Origin: Campylorhamphus procurvoides
Lineage: Eukaryota; Chordata; Aves; Passeriformes; Dendrocolaptidae
Direction: 5' to 3'
Assembly: GCA_013396655.1 (NCBI GenBank)
Contig: WBMV01006214.1
Coordinates: 372,001-436,000, forward strand
DNA length: 64,000 nt
Shown: piece by piece, positions 1 through 13,806 of the stretch
Layout: each line of letters opens with the position of its first letter
Position numbering within the stretch: the first letter of the stretch is position 1
The notes under the pieces: model-generated
Database searches by the model: none
What the model saw: only the letters and a program-made list of their open reading frames with translations
What the model was told of the DNA's origin: nothing
Translations under genes and position numbers: made by a program

Positions 1-2394
1 AGGGACTCACAGCACAGCACCTCTCTACAATATAGCTGAAGAGGAAAGCAAATACTGCAAAGTTGTTTGTGCAGACGCAGAGAACTGAGAAGACAGCAAA
101 ACCTAAACACTTCACTGAGATTATCACTCTCTAATTGATAGAGATATACTGTGGCCTCTGGTTCAGCTTCTCTTTTTATACCATTATTTTGGTATAATAA
201 TATATTATACCATTAGCATGTTATCTACTTGTGAGGTGCCACCAAATTTTAACCTCAGACTACTTATGTTCTGTGAGTATTGTGTAAAAATATATGTGTT
301 TCCTAAATGATTGTAAGGGATTTAATGTTGACACCTGATTATCCAGGAGTTTTTCCCTTGTGTTGCAAGCACATCTTCCCCCCTCCTGAAGCCTTGAATT
401 ATCCCTGTGCATATTCTTTGTGTGTGCAGACAAAGGACACTGTTGAAGCAGATGAATGCCTCAGCATTCAATATAGTTAGCTAATCTGAGGCAATACTGC
501 ATTATTTTCTAAGAAATGCATTTTATTATTTTCTTCTATTTGCTCAAAATGCAGCATTACCCATTTAACAGGAGCTGTGACAAATTTCTGTCATTGTCCA
601 CTCTGTGTTGCTGTCTTCTGTCTGTGTAAGGTCTTACAGGTTGATTGGACCAGGCAATTACCACAGAGTTGCCCAACCCAAATTGTTAGGGTTGTTTTTA
701 TGACCAAAAGCTGGTATGACTATGGATTAGCAGTAAATTGTGAATTTGGTTGAATTGTTCATTTGTCAGTCATTTGCCACATCAGCCTTTTAAATATATT
801 ACAGCAAACTATGAAAACAACTCTATGATTAAATGAGGAAGTGTATGGCAAATTAAATCACACTGCCACACATGGAGAACGCATACTACGCTGTCAGAGT
901 GCTCTTCTTGGCTGCTTTGGAGTTGAGCTCCATGGGGATATCATGCACCAGTGTGCATCTGTTGAACTGGGAGGTGAGCTGGGAAGGACTGGCAACTGTG
1001 AACTCCATAACTGCACTGACCCACCAGTCACTTCTCTGGTTGATCAGGAGCTGCAAGGATGAAGAAGAGGTGAAACATGAGTAGTCTGACCAGTGTAAAA
1101 AGGGACATCATGGAGGAAAGGTTAAATCCAGAAGGAGAAAAGATGAGCCTCTGTTAAGAAATTCTGCAGTACTTTCTATAAGTCCATACCATGCCTGAAA
1201 GAATAGATTTTCTGATACTGTTTTCAGATTGTCATAGGCTGCAGTTTGACTGAGTCAAAGCTTAGTTTCTGTGAATGTTTGCGATGTTCAAATGCAGTTT
1301 CTGCATCTGTGCTGAAAAAATAATTACCCCCAAAAGTCACACTTCTTTTTTCCAGAAGTGACACCCAGTTCACGTGGCAACTGATGCTAAAATTAACAAC
1401 ATATGTTTCCAAAGCTGAGATGTAAACATTATTTGCTTAGTTAGGAAGTGATTGCCTTAGGTTTGTCTTGCACCTGGTAGAGGACCTGCTAGGGGTAGTA
1501 TTGCAAACTTGAGATTTTTTAGTTTAATTGCTTACTGAGACAACATTTTAATAGCTTTGTTTTAATCTTAATATGGTCTTGTCAGGGATAGAGTTATTTA
1601 TTTGGTTGCAGGGCCACATGCATGGGAATTACCTTATTTAAGTTACATATGTCTTTACTTGACATGACTCATGTTACAACTGGAATGAATAAGCCAGCCC
1701 TGTATACTAAAATAAGCAACCAAATGTAAAACACATTAACAGAACCACAACAAGCTAATTAACAGTGGACAACACAGTCATCAAATCAAGGTCACAATCG
1801 AGACCTGAACCAATGAATCAGAGCTTTGAGTTTTCAAACGAACATGTTCAGTGCAGAAGGCAGTCAGCTTTACATTATATGCTTGACGTGAGATGGAACT
1901 ACATCCAGTTAGTTTTGCTTCAGGAAAAACTGAGGAGGAGCTAGTTCGTGTTTCAACCAAGCTCCTCACAACTGTTCAAGTCAACATAAGGCATTGAGTG
2001 AGGCAATCAGTCCTTGCCAGTGGTGCATGGAGGACTGGTGCTGTTACAGTTCAGCCTAGGGAAGTGCACCCATCAGAGGGAACTCACGAGCATTTCCTTC
2101 TCATGTCACACAGGTACCATGTATGATATTCTTCTGCTCTTATTCTCTCCTGGCCATCAAATTCAAATTAGAGGTCATGCGGGAAATCATATGCTGATGC
2201 AACTTTTGAATTATTGATGCAAGATTTATGAAAATACTTCTTGAATAATTACTAAATAAGAACAATGAATAACTTTTGGAATAATTCAGCAGTAGTAAAT
2301 GACAGGTTCAAGAATCTGGCATTTGCTGCTAGGCTTGCAAGCAATTAATATACACTTTTTTCCTTTTTTGGCCAAACACCTGTGCATTCAAACA

Positions 2395-2481
2395 CATGTG
2401 AAATAAAGAGGGATCCTTTCCTTGAAGGAAAATAAAGTGTTCGGACTTGTCCTTTCTCCATAAGGATCTTTATTTCACATG
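2395..2481. repeat. Inverted repeat, 20-bp stem with 4-base bulge
   Basis: The left arm 2395-2418 and right arm 2462-2481 are complementary over catgtgaaataaag and atcctt, with an extra AGGG in the left arm. The loop is 43 bases and contains a small ccttgaagg palindrome. It may be the ends of a small non-autonomous transposon or a hairpin; no target duplication was identified. Confidence 0.7.
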
Positions 2482-4480
2482 GTTGCTGGCTGCCGGTGCA
2501 ACACAGCAGAAGCTTAGGTCAGCGTGATGGCAGAGCTTAAAACTGGCATCTCCTGCTTGGTGATCCCAAGAGGTGGCAGCGGTTCTTGTAGCTCCATCCT
2601 TTTTTCTGCTTACTTCATTGCATGGTTGGAGCCTGTTTTCCTGGATGTGGTCAGCACAGCTGGGTGTCTAGTTTGTAGGTTGCTGCTGAATATTGGGAAC
2701 TGCAGGTGAGGTGTGACACAGCAACCTCCTGCATGGTGCATGTCCCTGTGACTAATGACAACCTTTCCCTGCAGGGAAAACACTTAAAACCCACACGCAG
2801 CAGGCACCACCTCCTCAGGACAAGCTAATAACCTCGTCAGCACATAGTGTCTCCATGCCTTTTCTAACAACATTCACTTCTTTACCCTAACTTAGGAAGC
2901 TAATATGAATCAGTTCACAGCTTGCCCTGATGACTTTTAATCCAAGACTACAGCTGGCCTTTGTGCTTTTTATCAGGTGGATTAAACAAAGTTTTCCCAG
3001 CTCTACTTCAAGTCTGAGCCAGTGTATCTGGCAGCCCATATTACTGTGCCACATTGGTAAAATCCTGCCATCCTGTGAAATTGGTGATGGCAACATGAGT
3101 AATTAGTTGGTCTATTTGTACAGCATCAGAATTATACTTATTTTCTAGTTGTCTGTACTGTTTTTCTTTGTATCTAGTCTAGCCCTGGGGAGTACAGAGC
3201 AAGTCTGCAAAGTTTTAGTCCATGAGATCATCCCAGTAATTTATTACTGCAGGCATTCTCTGTCTAACTTTAGTTCCCCATGTTAAATAATTGTAATATT
3301 GTTTCTTTAAAACCCTTGACAACAAAAATCAAAACAACCATAAATAACCCACAGACATATGGAATTGTTTTGAGAAAGAAAGTAAATTGCTGAGACTCCT
3401 TAAAAATGGAAATCTACCAGGGAAACCCCAGCAGCCTCTTTGACAGTCTGCTCTAAAACTTTTCACTTGCTTTGATGTTGTTTGTAATTTATGCTCCTCA
3501 GAGGCTCTTAGATGAAGGAAATCATCTATTTTAATAATGTGAAACCTTCTTCTGGCTACCCAAGATGGGAATTCCTGCCCTGTTTCCTGTGGCTCTCTGA
3601 CAGGGCCAAAAGTGGAAGGAGGGCTTAAAAATTGCATGCCTGTTAGTGATCAGAGCCATGGCATCACCTACTATTTTAAAAAGTCTGCCCAAACATTATC
3701 TGTCTCTCACTGATGAGGTAACATGTTTAGGAAAGCTGTTTTTTTAAGCTCACTCTCCACAGAGGTGTTATTTCACTGTATTAGTAATTCATAGGTTATA
3801 TGCAGATGATTATAGTACAAAAGCAATTATTGAAACAGTCCCTTTAATTCAAATTTATTTTAATTACTAGTGATACCTGTCCTTTTTTTTCCCCCACTCA
3901 TTTCTGTGCTAAGTCTCTTCACGATTCAGAAATTGCCACTGGGCTATCACCTCTCATAATTGCCATTCTCTGAGCTGAGTGAACAAAGAAAAAATTAAAC
4001 TGGAGTGTGTCAGGCAAGCAGAATAGGAAATATATGTTCCTGCAGGAAAGCTACTCTCCTCCTAATTACCCTGCGATTGCCAGGTTCAAAATGTAATTTA
4101 TGAGCAGTATAGATAGAATGGCCACATTAGTCCATTATTTCATGATGATCTTTTCTACTCTTGATTTCAGAAAGGAGGGATTTTGCAGCTATCAGTGCAT
4201 TGGCATTGTCAGCAGCTGCTCTGGGCAGTGATGCCAGACAACTGCACTTGAGAGATACTCCCAAAAAAATGTAAAGCAATCTCCTAACAGCACAGTTTTA
4301 TTCAAGAAGGGAGGTGCTGTAAAGTACAGTTAAATAAATAAAGCATAACCTGATGGGCTGCCTCAGACACTGCTGGCCACACTCAGAAACAGATCCAGAA
4401 ATGTTTGAAGAAGGAATTTCTCCAGCCTGTGGCTGCTGCTGCTGCATACTCCACCTTTTGTAAAACACACCAAATGCAGC

Positions 4481-4506
4481 AAATGAACCTAACAAATGAA
4501 CCTAAC
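4481..4506. repeat. Perfect 13-bp tandem duplication
   Basis: Two exact copies of aaatgaacctaac lie head to tail at 4481-4493 and 4494-4506. This looks like a simple replication-slippage duplication. Confidence 0.85.
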
Positions 4507-4812
4507 AACATGCCCTGCGTCCACTTTACTCTGACAAGCATAGAGTAGCCTGCAAAAGGATGGAGTAGTGGGTCAAACTGCCAGCATGTGATACACAGAT
4601 GACACATTTCAGCTGTAGTGTTGGTGCCCAAAGCCAAGTCTACACTTCTTTCAAGTTGGGGCAGTGACTTACATAGTCATCTGAGTGAGCTTTAAACATG
4701 AAACAGGGGGACACTCACGGCCAGATGGAGCTCAGGAACCATTCAGTGCCCACGTAGTCATCACATTCATCATGTTAATTAGCACCATAGTTTGTGGTAT
4801 TTGAGCTGGTCC

Positions 4813-5250
4813 TATAGAGTCACAGGATGACAGGCTGGAAAGCATCTCTGGGGGTCATCCATTCCTACCCCCTCTCAGAGCAGGATCAGCTAAAGCAGTT
4901 GCTCAGGGCCACGTCTACTTGGGTATTGAATATCTCCCAGGATGGAGACTTTGCAGGCTCTCTGGGCAACCTGTTCAAGAGTCTGACCATGCTCACAGCA
5001 AAAAAAAAAAAAAAAGTTGTAATATATAAATGGAGCTTCCTGTATTTCAATTTGTGCCCTTTGCTTCTTGTCCTGTCACTGGGCACCACTCTGTTTTCTG
5101 TACTTCCTTCTATCAGGTATTTATCCATCCCAGTCATCTCAGCCTCTTGTCCTGTGAAAGATGTTCCAATCCCTGAATTATCTTCATGGCACTTTGCTGG
5201 TCTTGCTCCATGTCTCTCCAGAGCAAGAATCTGGATCCAGACCTGGATCC
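4813..5250 (-). mobile_element. CR1 LINE fragment, reverse orientation
   Basis: Starts with the complement of the CR1 3' end (agagtcacaggatgacaggc) and continues with lines typical of antisense CR1: a tract about a blamed group of lost contacts, ctctctgggcaacctgttc, then cttgtcctgtcactgggc and catggcactttgctgg. A poly-A expansion of about 16 bases sits at 5000-5015. It is 5'-truncated and diverged, as most avian CR1 copies are. The open frames here are relics of the element, not a gene. Confidence 0.8.
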
Positions 5251-8200
5251 AGAGAGAGGCAAGGGGAAGAAAGAGGAAAGGCCAAGTGCAAAGGCATAAT
5301 TCTGAATGTGACATGCCTCTGAGTCAACTGGCTGGGAGTTCAGTGCCTCCCAGCTGTACACAAAGCCATCAATAATTTTCCATGTTGCAATCTGAGTCCA
5401 TAAGGAAGCTTGCCCCTTCCCTGAGAAAGCATTGAGATATATTGCTCAGGAGTGTCACTCCTAAGTATTCCCTTTCAGTTCCCTGCACAGAATATTGAAC
5501 GGAGCACACTCAGGAATGGGAGAGATGCCTGTCCTGATTCATTCTTCTGAGGTCTTGTTTTTACTTTGCCCCTGAGGAATTGGCCATTTTTAATGAGTTT
5601 TATGATTAATAAAACTGTCCGAAGGCCTGTTGGGGTCTTCAAGCTAGTTATCAACAAAGTCATCTAGCTCTTTCCCCTAGTGCCTAAGCTAATGGCAAAA
5701 ACCCAACACGTGATCTTTCTCCCTAAGCTGAAGCTTACCTAGCAGAATTTAGAGTTGTGTTGGGGTGGTAAAAAAAAATCCCCAAGAGTTACCTTCTTGC
5801 TGCACTGACTATGGAAAATCATACTCTCCTGGAAATCTGTCTGTCTTATCTTCTCTGCAAAGCTCTTGTGCAGACTCTCCCACTTTCCCCCAGCTGTTTT
5901 CCAGCTGCAGGCAGGTGATGTGATACACTTTTAAAGAAGCCTGTATTTTAAAGAAGCACTGAATGTATATCCTCTCAGCTGGGCACTGAACTCGCAGCAG
6001 CAACACATGTTGACTCCTACATCTTTAACAGTCTCCATGCTGGATCACGCTGCTAAACATAAATTCATTGCATTCATGCTGTGAAGAGGCCACCGCTTCA
6101 CCCAGCACAACCCCGACCATGCAAGACCTGAGGCAGACAGAGGCATGTCTGAGACACTGCAGTAAGACCAGAGTGCCAGAAAGACACTGTAAGCCTGGGA
6201 ACAGAAAGAAGACAGCAAGAGCTTGTTGTACCACTGGGTGGGAGAAGCAGCACCAACGAGCAGTATTTCTCCTGCCCCTGTACCCTCTCCCCACTATCAT
6301 GTGTGCATTTCCTTTCTGCCCCACTGGAAGAGGCAGGGAGAGCAAAAGATGCATTGAAGAATAGGCAAAGGTCCCTAGGCATGTCTCAGTGTTATTGTAA
6401 ATTCACAGGAAACCTAAAAAGATTCATGGTGGTTAATGAACAACAAAACACTTGAGATAGAGATTGAAAGGTACACTGGAAGATACATGTTTAACTACAT
6501 CAGGACACAGCATGGTTTAGGATTTTTTTTTTATTAAAATACAATACAGTTCTAGTGCTTTTTCTACTAGTTGGTAGCATATTTCAAAGACGTAAAGGAT
6601 TGATAACATCCTGCAGGAGGGTGCAGCTGGGGAGCCACTGGGTCCAGACACATGGGTACCACATTCTAGATTAATAAAGCAAATGAAATTATATTTACTT
6701 TGAAATTTATTTCTTCCTACCCTCAGTATCTTTGTGTGCATGAACAAACCTCAAGTTTGCTTTCCATAGATGTGAAAAAGATGAAATTTACATGTGATTT
6801 TTCCTTTGAATTGTAAATGATAATTTATATAACTTCATAGCAGTTACATATTTGTGCATATCATACTTATTTATAGTTTTTCACAGGCCATGTTATCTCT
6901 GAGGAAGGCACAGCAAAGGTTAGTAACAGGGACAGCTCTCTGCTTCAAAATCCTTCGTGAGGTATCTGTACTGTGTTTGGTGTGTTACAGTCAGATCCTG
7001 ATACTCTCACTAAACAGACCATTCCTGCTCTTTAGGAGCATTTCTGGATACTCTTATCCAAACTGTAAAACTTGATACTACTAAACCACAATAAGGGATC
7101 AAGAATCAGCCTGGTCAGGATGGGAGGGTTTTTTTTCCTCGTGACTCAGATCCCTGAAAACCTAAGGCTGCACCACAGGCCAATATTCAATAGCTGAACA
7201 TTCATTTTATTACCAATTAACATGCCAATAATATGTAAGCAGCATATCCTGTGGAACTCTTTCTAAAAATATATTAAAATAGTTTGGGATATTTCTGGAA
7301 AAGAGGCTGTGCATACATCAGAAAGGAGAACAGAAGAACATTTTACAAGTCTTCAAATAATCTCATACTAATTGGCTTTTTACATCCTCTCTGATACAAT
7401 TTTGGGCTTTATTAGCTGTTCTGCTTGCCATTCCTGAGTCTGCCTAATACCTTCTGTAGAACAACTGTGCATTTTTTCCAGGCATTTGTCATTTCTTGAA
7501 ACATATAAAAGGGAGCACTTGGATTCAACTAGCAGACCATCTAAATGCTGCTCTGCATAGGGAGTGATATATGCTGACAAGGAGTAAAAGTCACATTTTC
7601 TTTATATGGTTCTTTATGGTGAGCAAACCTACTTAAAACAAGCTCCTTCGCAAGGCAGCATATTGATTAGAGCTGACGGGCCGAAAAGACCTTTGGGAGA
7701 CAACAGAATATGGCTTGAGTCAAAGAGTAACACTAAAGCTGGCAGCAGCAACATTAAGAGTCTGTAAAACCTGAGAGAGTTTGTCTCATGCTGAAATTTA
7801 TTGCACCCATTTGGACAGCCATTATGGTAGTTAGTAATTTTATCTGCACAAGTTCATCTGTATTTGGACTCTCAGAGCTTAGCAAGAGGTCTTGCAAGGC
7901 AGAACCCTATCCAGGGCTCTGCTGACTGAGGCAAGACTGCCATGCTGAAGCAAGGTGTGACTGTCTGAAGACTGCAGAAGGCGGTTCATTGCAGTGGCCA
8001 GCCACAACATGAGTTATGTTAGCAGTCATCCTGAAATAAGATGATGGTAGGCCAGTGCAGATGAGGATTTTCTAGTCTGTGCTGGCGTGGTTTTCTTCTG
8101 TTCCTTGATGAAGCTGTCACTCACAAGCAAAAATTGCTGTTCTCTTGGATAGAAGTACATTTATACTTCATATTTCAGGAAATAAATGGGACAAAAAAAG

Positions 8201-11200
8201 CAACACCCAGGCTAATTTCCAGAGAAGCAGTATCAAATTCCCTTGGTGAGACATTTTGAAAACAGTGGGTTAATGCCACTCCACAGAATATTTTGCATTG
8301 CTCCTTTGCCTAGTTTCTGGAACTACCATGACCGATGTCCCGTATCTTCACTGATGATCTGTCTCAATGCTTAATTACCTTTATCTTTGTAACATCTCTC
8401 TCAGTGGGTTGAAGCCTGTCCCACCAAAGACTAAACTGCTGGAATCACCTTCAAAATGTTAGTGAAGGATCGATTCCTGAGACAGGCAGTACTGATACCA
8501 TTGAATCTGACAAGGGATCAGCTTTTGATAGTGCTCTAATGAAATAGTGGAGTACTGAGTTGGGAATTGATGTAGGTCTTCATACTGGGTACCACTCCTA
8601 GTCCTTTGGACAAACGAGGTGACTGAACCCTGAAAGGAAAACGATGACGTGGAATCTGAACTAAACCTCCTTTTCTTCCCATACAGATCACAGTGCACAA
8701 GGTGTTGGGCATAGCAAGCACATGGTTTAAGCAATCCTTAGGATCTTAGATTCCTTCTAGCCCATCAAGAGAGGTAGGAATCTCCAGAGAGCACTTTTGC
8801 ATGCTAAAGTTAGGCAGCAGTTAGGTCTCCTTGTAAGTTAAGGGCATAGAAACTGTATGCCTACAAACTCACTATCCTCTACCTCACTGGCCAGCTGTAT
8901 TAAGATCTGACCAAGAGGGTCCCATTCCCCTTGACTTAATTCTCCTGCATTCTTCTTAAGTTTTTTTAAGCCCTGCACAATAGGCAGAGTTCTGACTGTA
9001 AGGGTCACGTGACTTATTTATTCACAAAGTGAGAAAATTGGTTGGGTTGAGATCTTCAGGTTACCACCCAGCTGACCTTTAAACACACCTTGGTCCTTTT
9101 CAGTCTTTACACTGTGTTTCCATTCGCCCCACCATAAATTAGAGCCTTTCTTCCTGTTCTCATTGATTTCAGATGTAACTTCCTAATCTTTTATTTTGCT
9201 AAAGCACAGGGATCTCTCCTCCTATTGTCATATGTTTCTGAAGCAGAGATCCCTGTGGAGCTCTTCCTCTCACTCAAATACCATCAATCCAGGAATCTTT
9301 CTTCAGCACCCTGAGTGACCAAAGATCCTGTGCATCCCTGCAACCAAAAGAACTTGTGAAGAAACTCATAACATCTTTACTTTCACATACATTAGCCCGT
9401 TTTTATGAGACCTTTGGACAGCTGAGCCCTGAGCTCCTGTTCTGTATCTGACTTATCAGGTAAACCAATGAAATGCGGGCATGTTTTGAACTCATGTAAT
9501 GGGAAGTGGAACAGAGCTTATCTTCCTCTGTGAACTTCAGTAATCTCATCTCCTCTGGGCAAATCAACTCACATTCTCTGGAGACCGTTAATGTGTATGC
9601 AGCAACTCCTGATGCATCAAGGAAAGGAGCTTCCTCAAAGTGAGGAAAAGGGAAGGAGAGACAGGTGAAAAAGAGGAAAGATTGGAAAGCAACAATATCC
9701 AGAAGAATGTACTTCGTTATTTCAAACAATCAATGAGTGCCAGAAATACATCTAAAGCTTCAGTATTATTGGATATGGAAAATATATACCTGACCACAGT
9801 TTCAGCTACTAGTACTACACATCTGCAAGTGCTGAAAGGGGTCCTTTTCCATCTTGCAAAATCTGTTTAGGTTTCTTGCACCTTCTCTGGGCCTTTTGTT
9901 CTGATGTGAGGGCTAAATTCCTGGAGGAGAAGAGGAAAGGGTATGTCTCCCAAGAGAGTTCTTTGACTGATGTTGCTTCTGGAGTATAGTTGTCACTCTT
10001 AGCCACCATGAAGGACACTGAGGGCATTAAAGGTCCAAAAAAGTGTGTATTCTATATTTCCTTTCCAACGTCTGATTCAAAGACACTCTGTCTAATTTCC
10101 ACCTAGCAGCACAAAGTGGCCTCAACCAGACAACAGAATGGTCTCCACTAGAGAGTTCTTAATGTGGCTAAACTGATGAAGAAAAAAAAAATTAAATTTC
10201 TGGGGTACATATGAAGGAAAACATACAAAAGCCATTGCCCTTAGTTTCAGGGGGAAGTCAAAAGCAGGGTTGTATGACTGAATCTTCTCAACAACTGCAT
10301 TCACTTCCAATTTATTTCTGCCCCACCCTCCCTCCCCCTCCAAAAAGGTCTCTATAGAGATTTGCTTCCTGATGTCACACGTAAGACAGAAGGGTGGCTG
10401 TTGATGGACTATTCTCAAAGCTGTTCATCATTCTGCAGGCCATTGGTCCAAGGCCATGTTCCAAGGACAATGTAGGACACATAGCCTATGCCTGTCATTT
10501 TTTAAGTCACTGTACTTTGAGCCATTAAGATACTAATTAAACTGCCAAGGTAAAAGGACTCTATCACTTCTCTTCTACTAAAGAGTTAACTTTCCTGAAC
10601 CAGGGATTCTCTCTGCTCGTATTCAGCTGATGCAAGGTCAACGACAAACACACCGAGGAAGTCAGAGTTGCTTTATTTTTCTTGTGAGCAGGTCAAATAA
10701 AACACTGCTGATGCTCCATTTATCTGGAGAGACAAGCAAACACTTGGCAGAGGTGGAAAGCAGACACTGGAATCTGGCACCAGGCTCCGAGCACAGCTGT
10801 CAGCCTGCTGACTAATCACTTCATCCCCACATTAATGCTGCTCCAGGTCTACTGGACTCTTTCATCTCACATACCCTGGTACCTTCTGACAGAGCAATGT
10901 ATACAGAGATGTCACTATTAATTGTTGCATAGCATTTTATTTTAGGAGGGGGTTTTTAGCCAGGGGTTTTTGGGGAGTTTTCCCATCATACTCCTTCAAG
11001 GTGGGAGCTTGAGTCATTCTGCTTCTTCCAGTATCAACCAGATCTTGGGTAGATGCCCCTTGCCAAACTGTATGTTTTTGAGGGTTGTGTGTTTGTGTGC
11101 ATGAGTTTCATAGCTTGTTTTTCTAAACAGCCATTCCTATATCAATTTGGTTTTCTTTGGTGACTATTCTGACAATTAAGCTGCAGCTGCACAGTGCACA

Positions 11201-11903
11201 CCTGACTCTTCAGAGAGACCTGATCTACCTTCGGTTTCCATTATCAGATGATACTTGTAGTCTTGTCAGCACAAACTATTTAAGCAACTTCCAAGGACAG
11301 TGTTAAAATATAGGTGGAGTCTATGAACTCTGTTCTTGGCAGCTGTTCTTTATTAGCTGTGCTGTGCAAAGGTGGTGCTGCTAAGGTAATGCAGTGCTTT
11401 CACAGAAGCGTTATATATTGTGACAAGCCAAACAACCTCCAGGACTCTCAGTCATCATGACTCCCATTTCATACCTCATCCATTACAGGAATGAGGTATG
11501 AAAACATTTCTCTGTTTCCTAAAGATATTAACAGACTCCTGGGAAATCGTTTACCTGGAGAAAGGGAAGCATTCAGCCTCATTTTTTTGCATTCAGGTCC
11601 AAAGTGCTGAATTGCAGGGCTAACTGCCTTTTCTTGTTAGTGAACGATAGGTAATTTTTGCAGTTGGTAAGTGTAAAGAACTCAGATGGTTAATTGGTGT
11701 CATGCTCATGGTTAGCAAAGGTACAAAAAATAAATTTGTGTTACTTTCATACTGACTTCAGAACAAGGACATCCAAGTGTTTTTTGAAAAAGAGTAACGA
11801 AGGACATCTAACACACTGACATAAGGTTCCACTGAGTCACTCATTCAAACTTGACATGGCAGACCTAAAACGAGAGCAGGGGCTCCTTATCATAGAAGCA
11901 CAG

Positions 11904-12003
11904 AATCATAGAAGAGCTTGGGTTGGAAGGGACCTTAAAGATCAGGGAAGCAGGAACTGAATGATCTTTAAGATCCCTTCCAACCCAAGTCTTTCCATGA
12001 TCA
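11904..12003. repeat. Inverted pair of CR1 3'-end pieces
   Basis: The left arm 11904-11944 carries the antisense CR1 end (gggttggaagggaccttaaa) and the right arm 11962-12003 carries the same stretch in the opposite orientation, with about four mismatches. The spacer is 17 bases. The arrangement could arise from two CR1 insertions or from an inverted duplication of one. Confidence 0.8.
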
Positions 12004-13284
12004 TACTCACCTTTAAATGTTAAGTATAGAACCAGCCTTCATACTGGTATTTTAAACCATAGAGGTGTCTAGCTGTCCTCTGTGCATATTTTGGAGTTTA
12101 TGGTATCATTTCCCTTTCTGAGCACGATTTTGTCCTGAAACAAATGGATGAGGTCCACAGTCATTCTGTAGGCTATCCTTATGGTGCTGTTTCTTGGCAT
12201 TCTACAGTTGCCTGAGAAAATATCCCCATATGCTCTGTTACAATCAGGATGACCTGATCTGCAAATCCAGATAGGTTCCCATGGTAAGCATGTTTCACAT
12301 GTCTTTGCCGGAAGACAATTTGAAAAATACACAGGGGCAGCAGCAAGAAGTGGGCATTTCTGTTGACTCTATGATTCATTCACAATTATTGAGACAGGAA
12401 TTCCCTACTGTGTGCAGGGGAGACATGCAATATCTTCAGTGCCAGGCAGCAGAGATAATTATACAGATCTTGGCACGATGTTCTCAGTCAGTGCTTTGAG
12501 GAAGCACCATGTGGAATTTGCTTCTCACAACAGAAGTTTTGTGTAAAAGACCTTCAATGGGTTTTAGGTTGGCTCCAGGGGAAGAAGGAAGTGATGTTTT
12601 GGATACTTTAATCTGGAATAAAAACAGGGGCTCTACCAACAGAGCTCCTTTAAATTATGGACTATGTTTTCATGACTGAATTTGAAATATTATTTCAGAG
12701 TTCTTGGTCAGATTTACTGTCAGATTTAAATCAGTGTAGCCTAATTGAAATCAATGGAGCAATGACAGTTTATACCAGCCAAGGGACTGGTATCTGTTTC
12801 AGAGTATTGTTTTCCCACAATTGGCCTTGATCTTCCAGACAGTGATACGTTTTCTGGATATTCCAAATACTGTAAGTATTCATACAGCCTTTCTTAAGAT
12901 TATCTCGTATGTTTGTGACATGTACAAATTTGGATCACCTTCTCCATGCTTATCTCTCAGTGTTGACAGTGTGATCCCTAATAATGTCATTTGTTTATCC
13001 AAGTCAGCTCTTCTCACTAATTGTTGCATTCCTCTCTCCTATGGACATTCAGAGCTACTTGGTAGTTGCACAATACTTGATGGATGGTACCATAGGGTGA
13101 GATTTAGAAGAAAAGTAGTTTAGGTGATCACAGCTATGCAGATGACACCGGATAAGTAGTGTCTCATCTCCAGACACAAAAACAAATGCAGGAGATAGTG
13201 TCTTATAGTGTCAGTGAGATTTCTGATAAGAAAGCTCTGGATACTGTTCTTACAAAGTGAAATTACACAAATCAACTGCTCTCT

Positions 13285-13806
13285 AAAATCTAAAGCATTT
13301 TCCCTGTGCTTGGTACGGGTGAGGCCGTGCCTCAGGTACCATGTTTGGTTTTGGGCACCTCACTACAAGAAGGACATTGAGGTGCTGGAGTATGTCCAGA
13401 GAAGAGCTATAGAGCTGGGGAAGGGTCTGGAGCACAAGTCCTGTGAAGAGCAGCTGAGGGAGCTGGAGTTGTTTACTCTGAAGAAGTCTCAGGGTAGACC
13501 TTATGGCTCTCTGGAACTCCCTGAAAGGAAGTTGTGGTGAGGTGGGGATCAGCCTCTTCTTCCAGGCGACTAGCAAACAGGACAAGAGGAAATGGGCTCA
13601 AGTTGTGCCAAGGAGGTTCAGGTTGGATTTTAGGAAAAATTCTTCACTGAAAAAGTGGTAAAGGGAAGTGGTGGAGTCACCATCTCTGGAAGCATAGACA
13701 TGGCACTTTATGATATGGTTTAATTGACATTATGGTATTTGGTCAAAGGTTGGACTTGATGATCTTGGAGGTCTTTTCCAAACTTACTGATTCTGTGATT
13801 CTATAA
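13285..13806 (+). mobile_element. CR1 LINE 3' fragment, forward orientation
   Basis: Reads as the sense CR1 3' portion: ttgggcacctcactacaaga, aaggacattgaggtgctgga, gagcagctgagggagctgga, an aggaaatgggctcaagttg segment, and the end gacttgatgatcttggaggt with attctgtgattct-type terminal repeats at 13790-13803. A segment normally present near 13655 appears deleted. 5'-truncated copy with frame-breaking changes. Confidence 0.88.

Noticed and set aside
4827..5375. 182-codon plus-strand frame and 142-codon minus-strand frame
   Set aside because: Both lie in an antisense CR1 fragment; neither matches a protein, and the plus frame reads the non-coding strand of the element.
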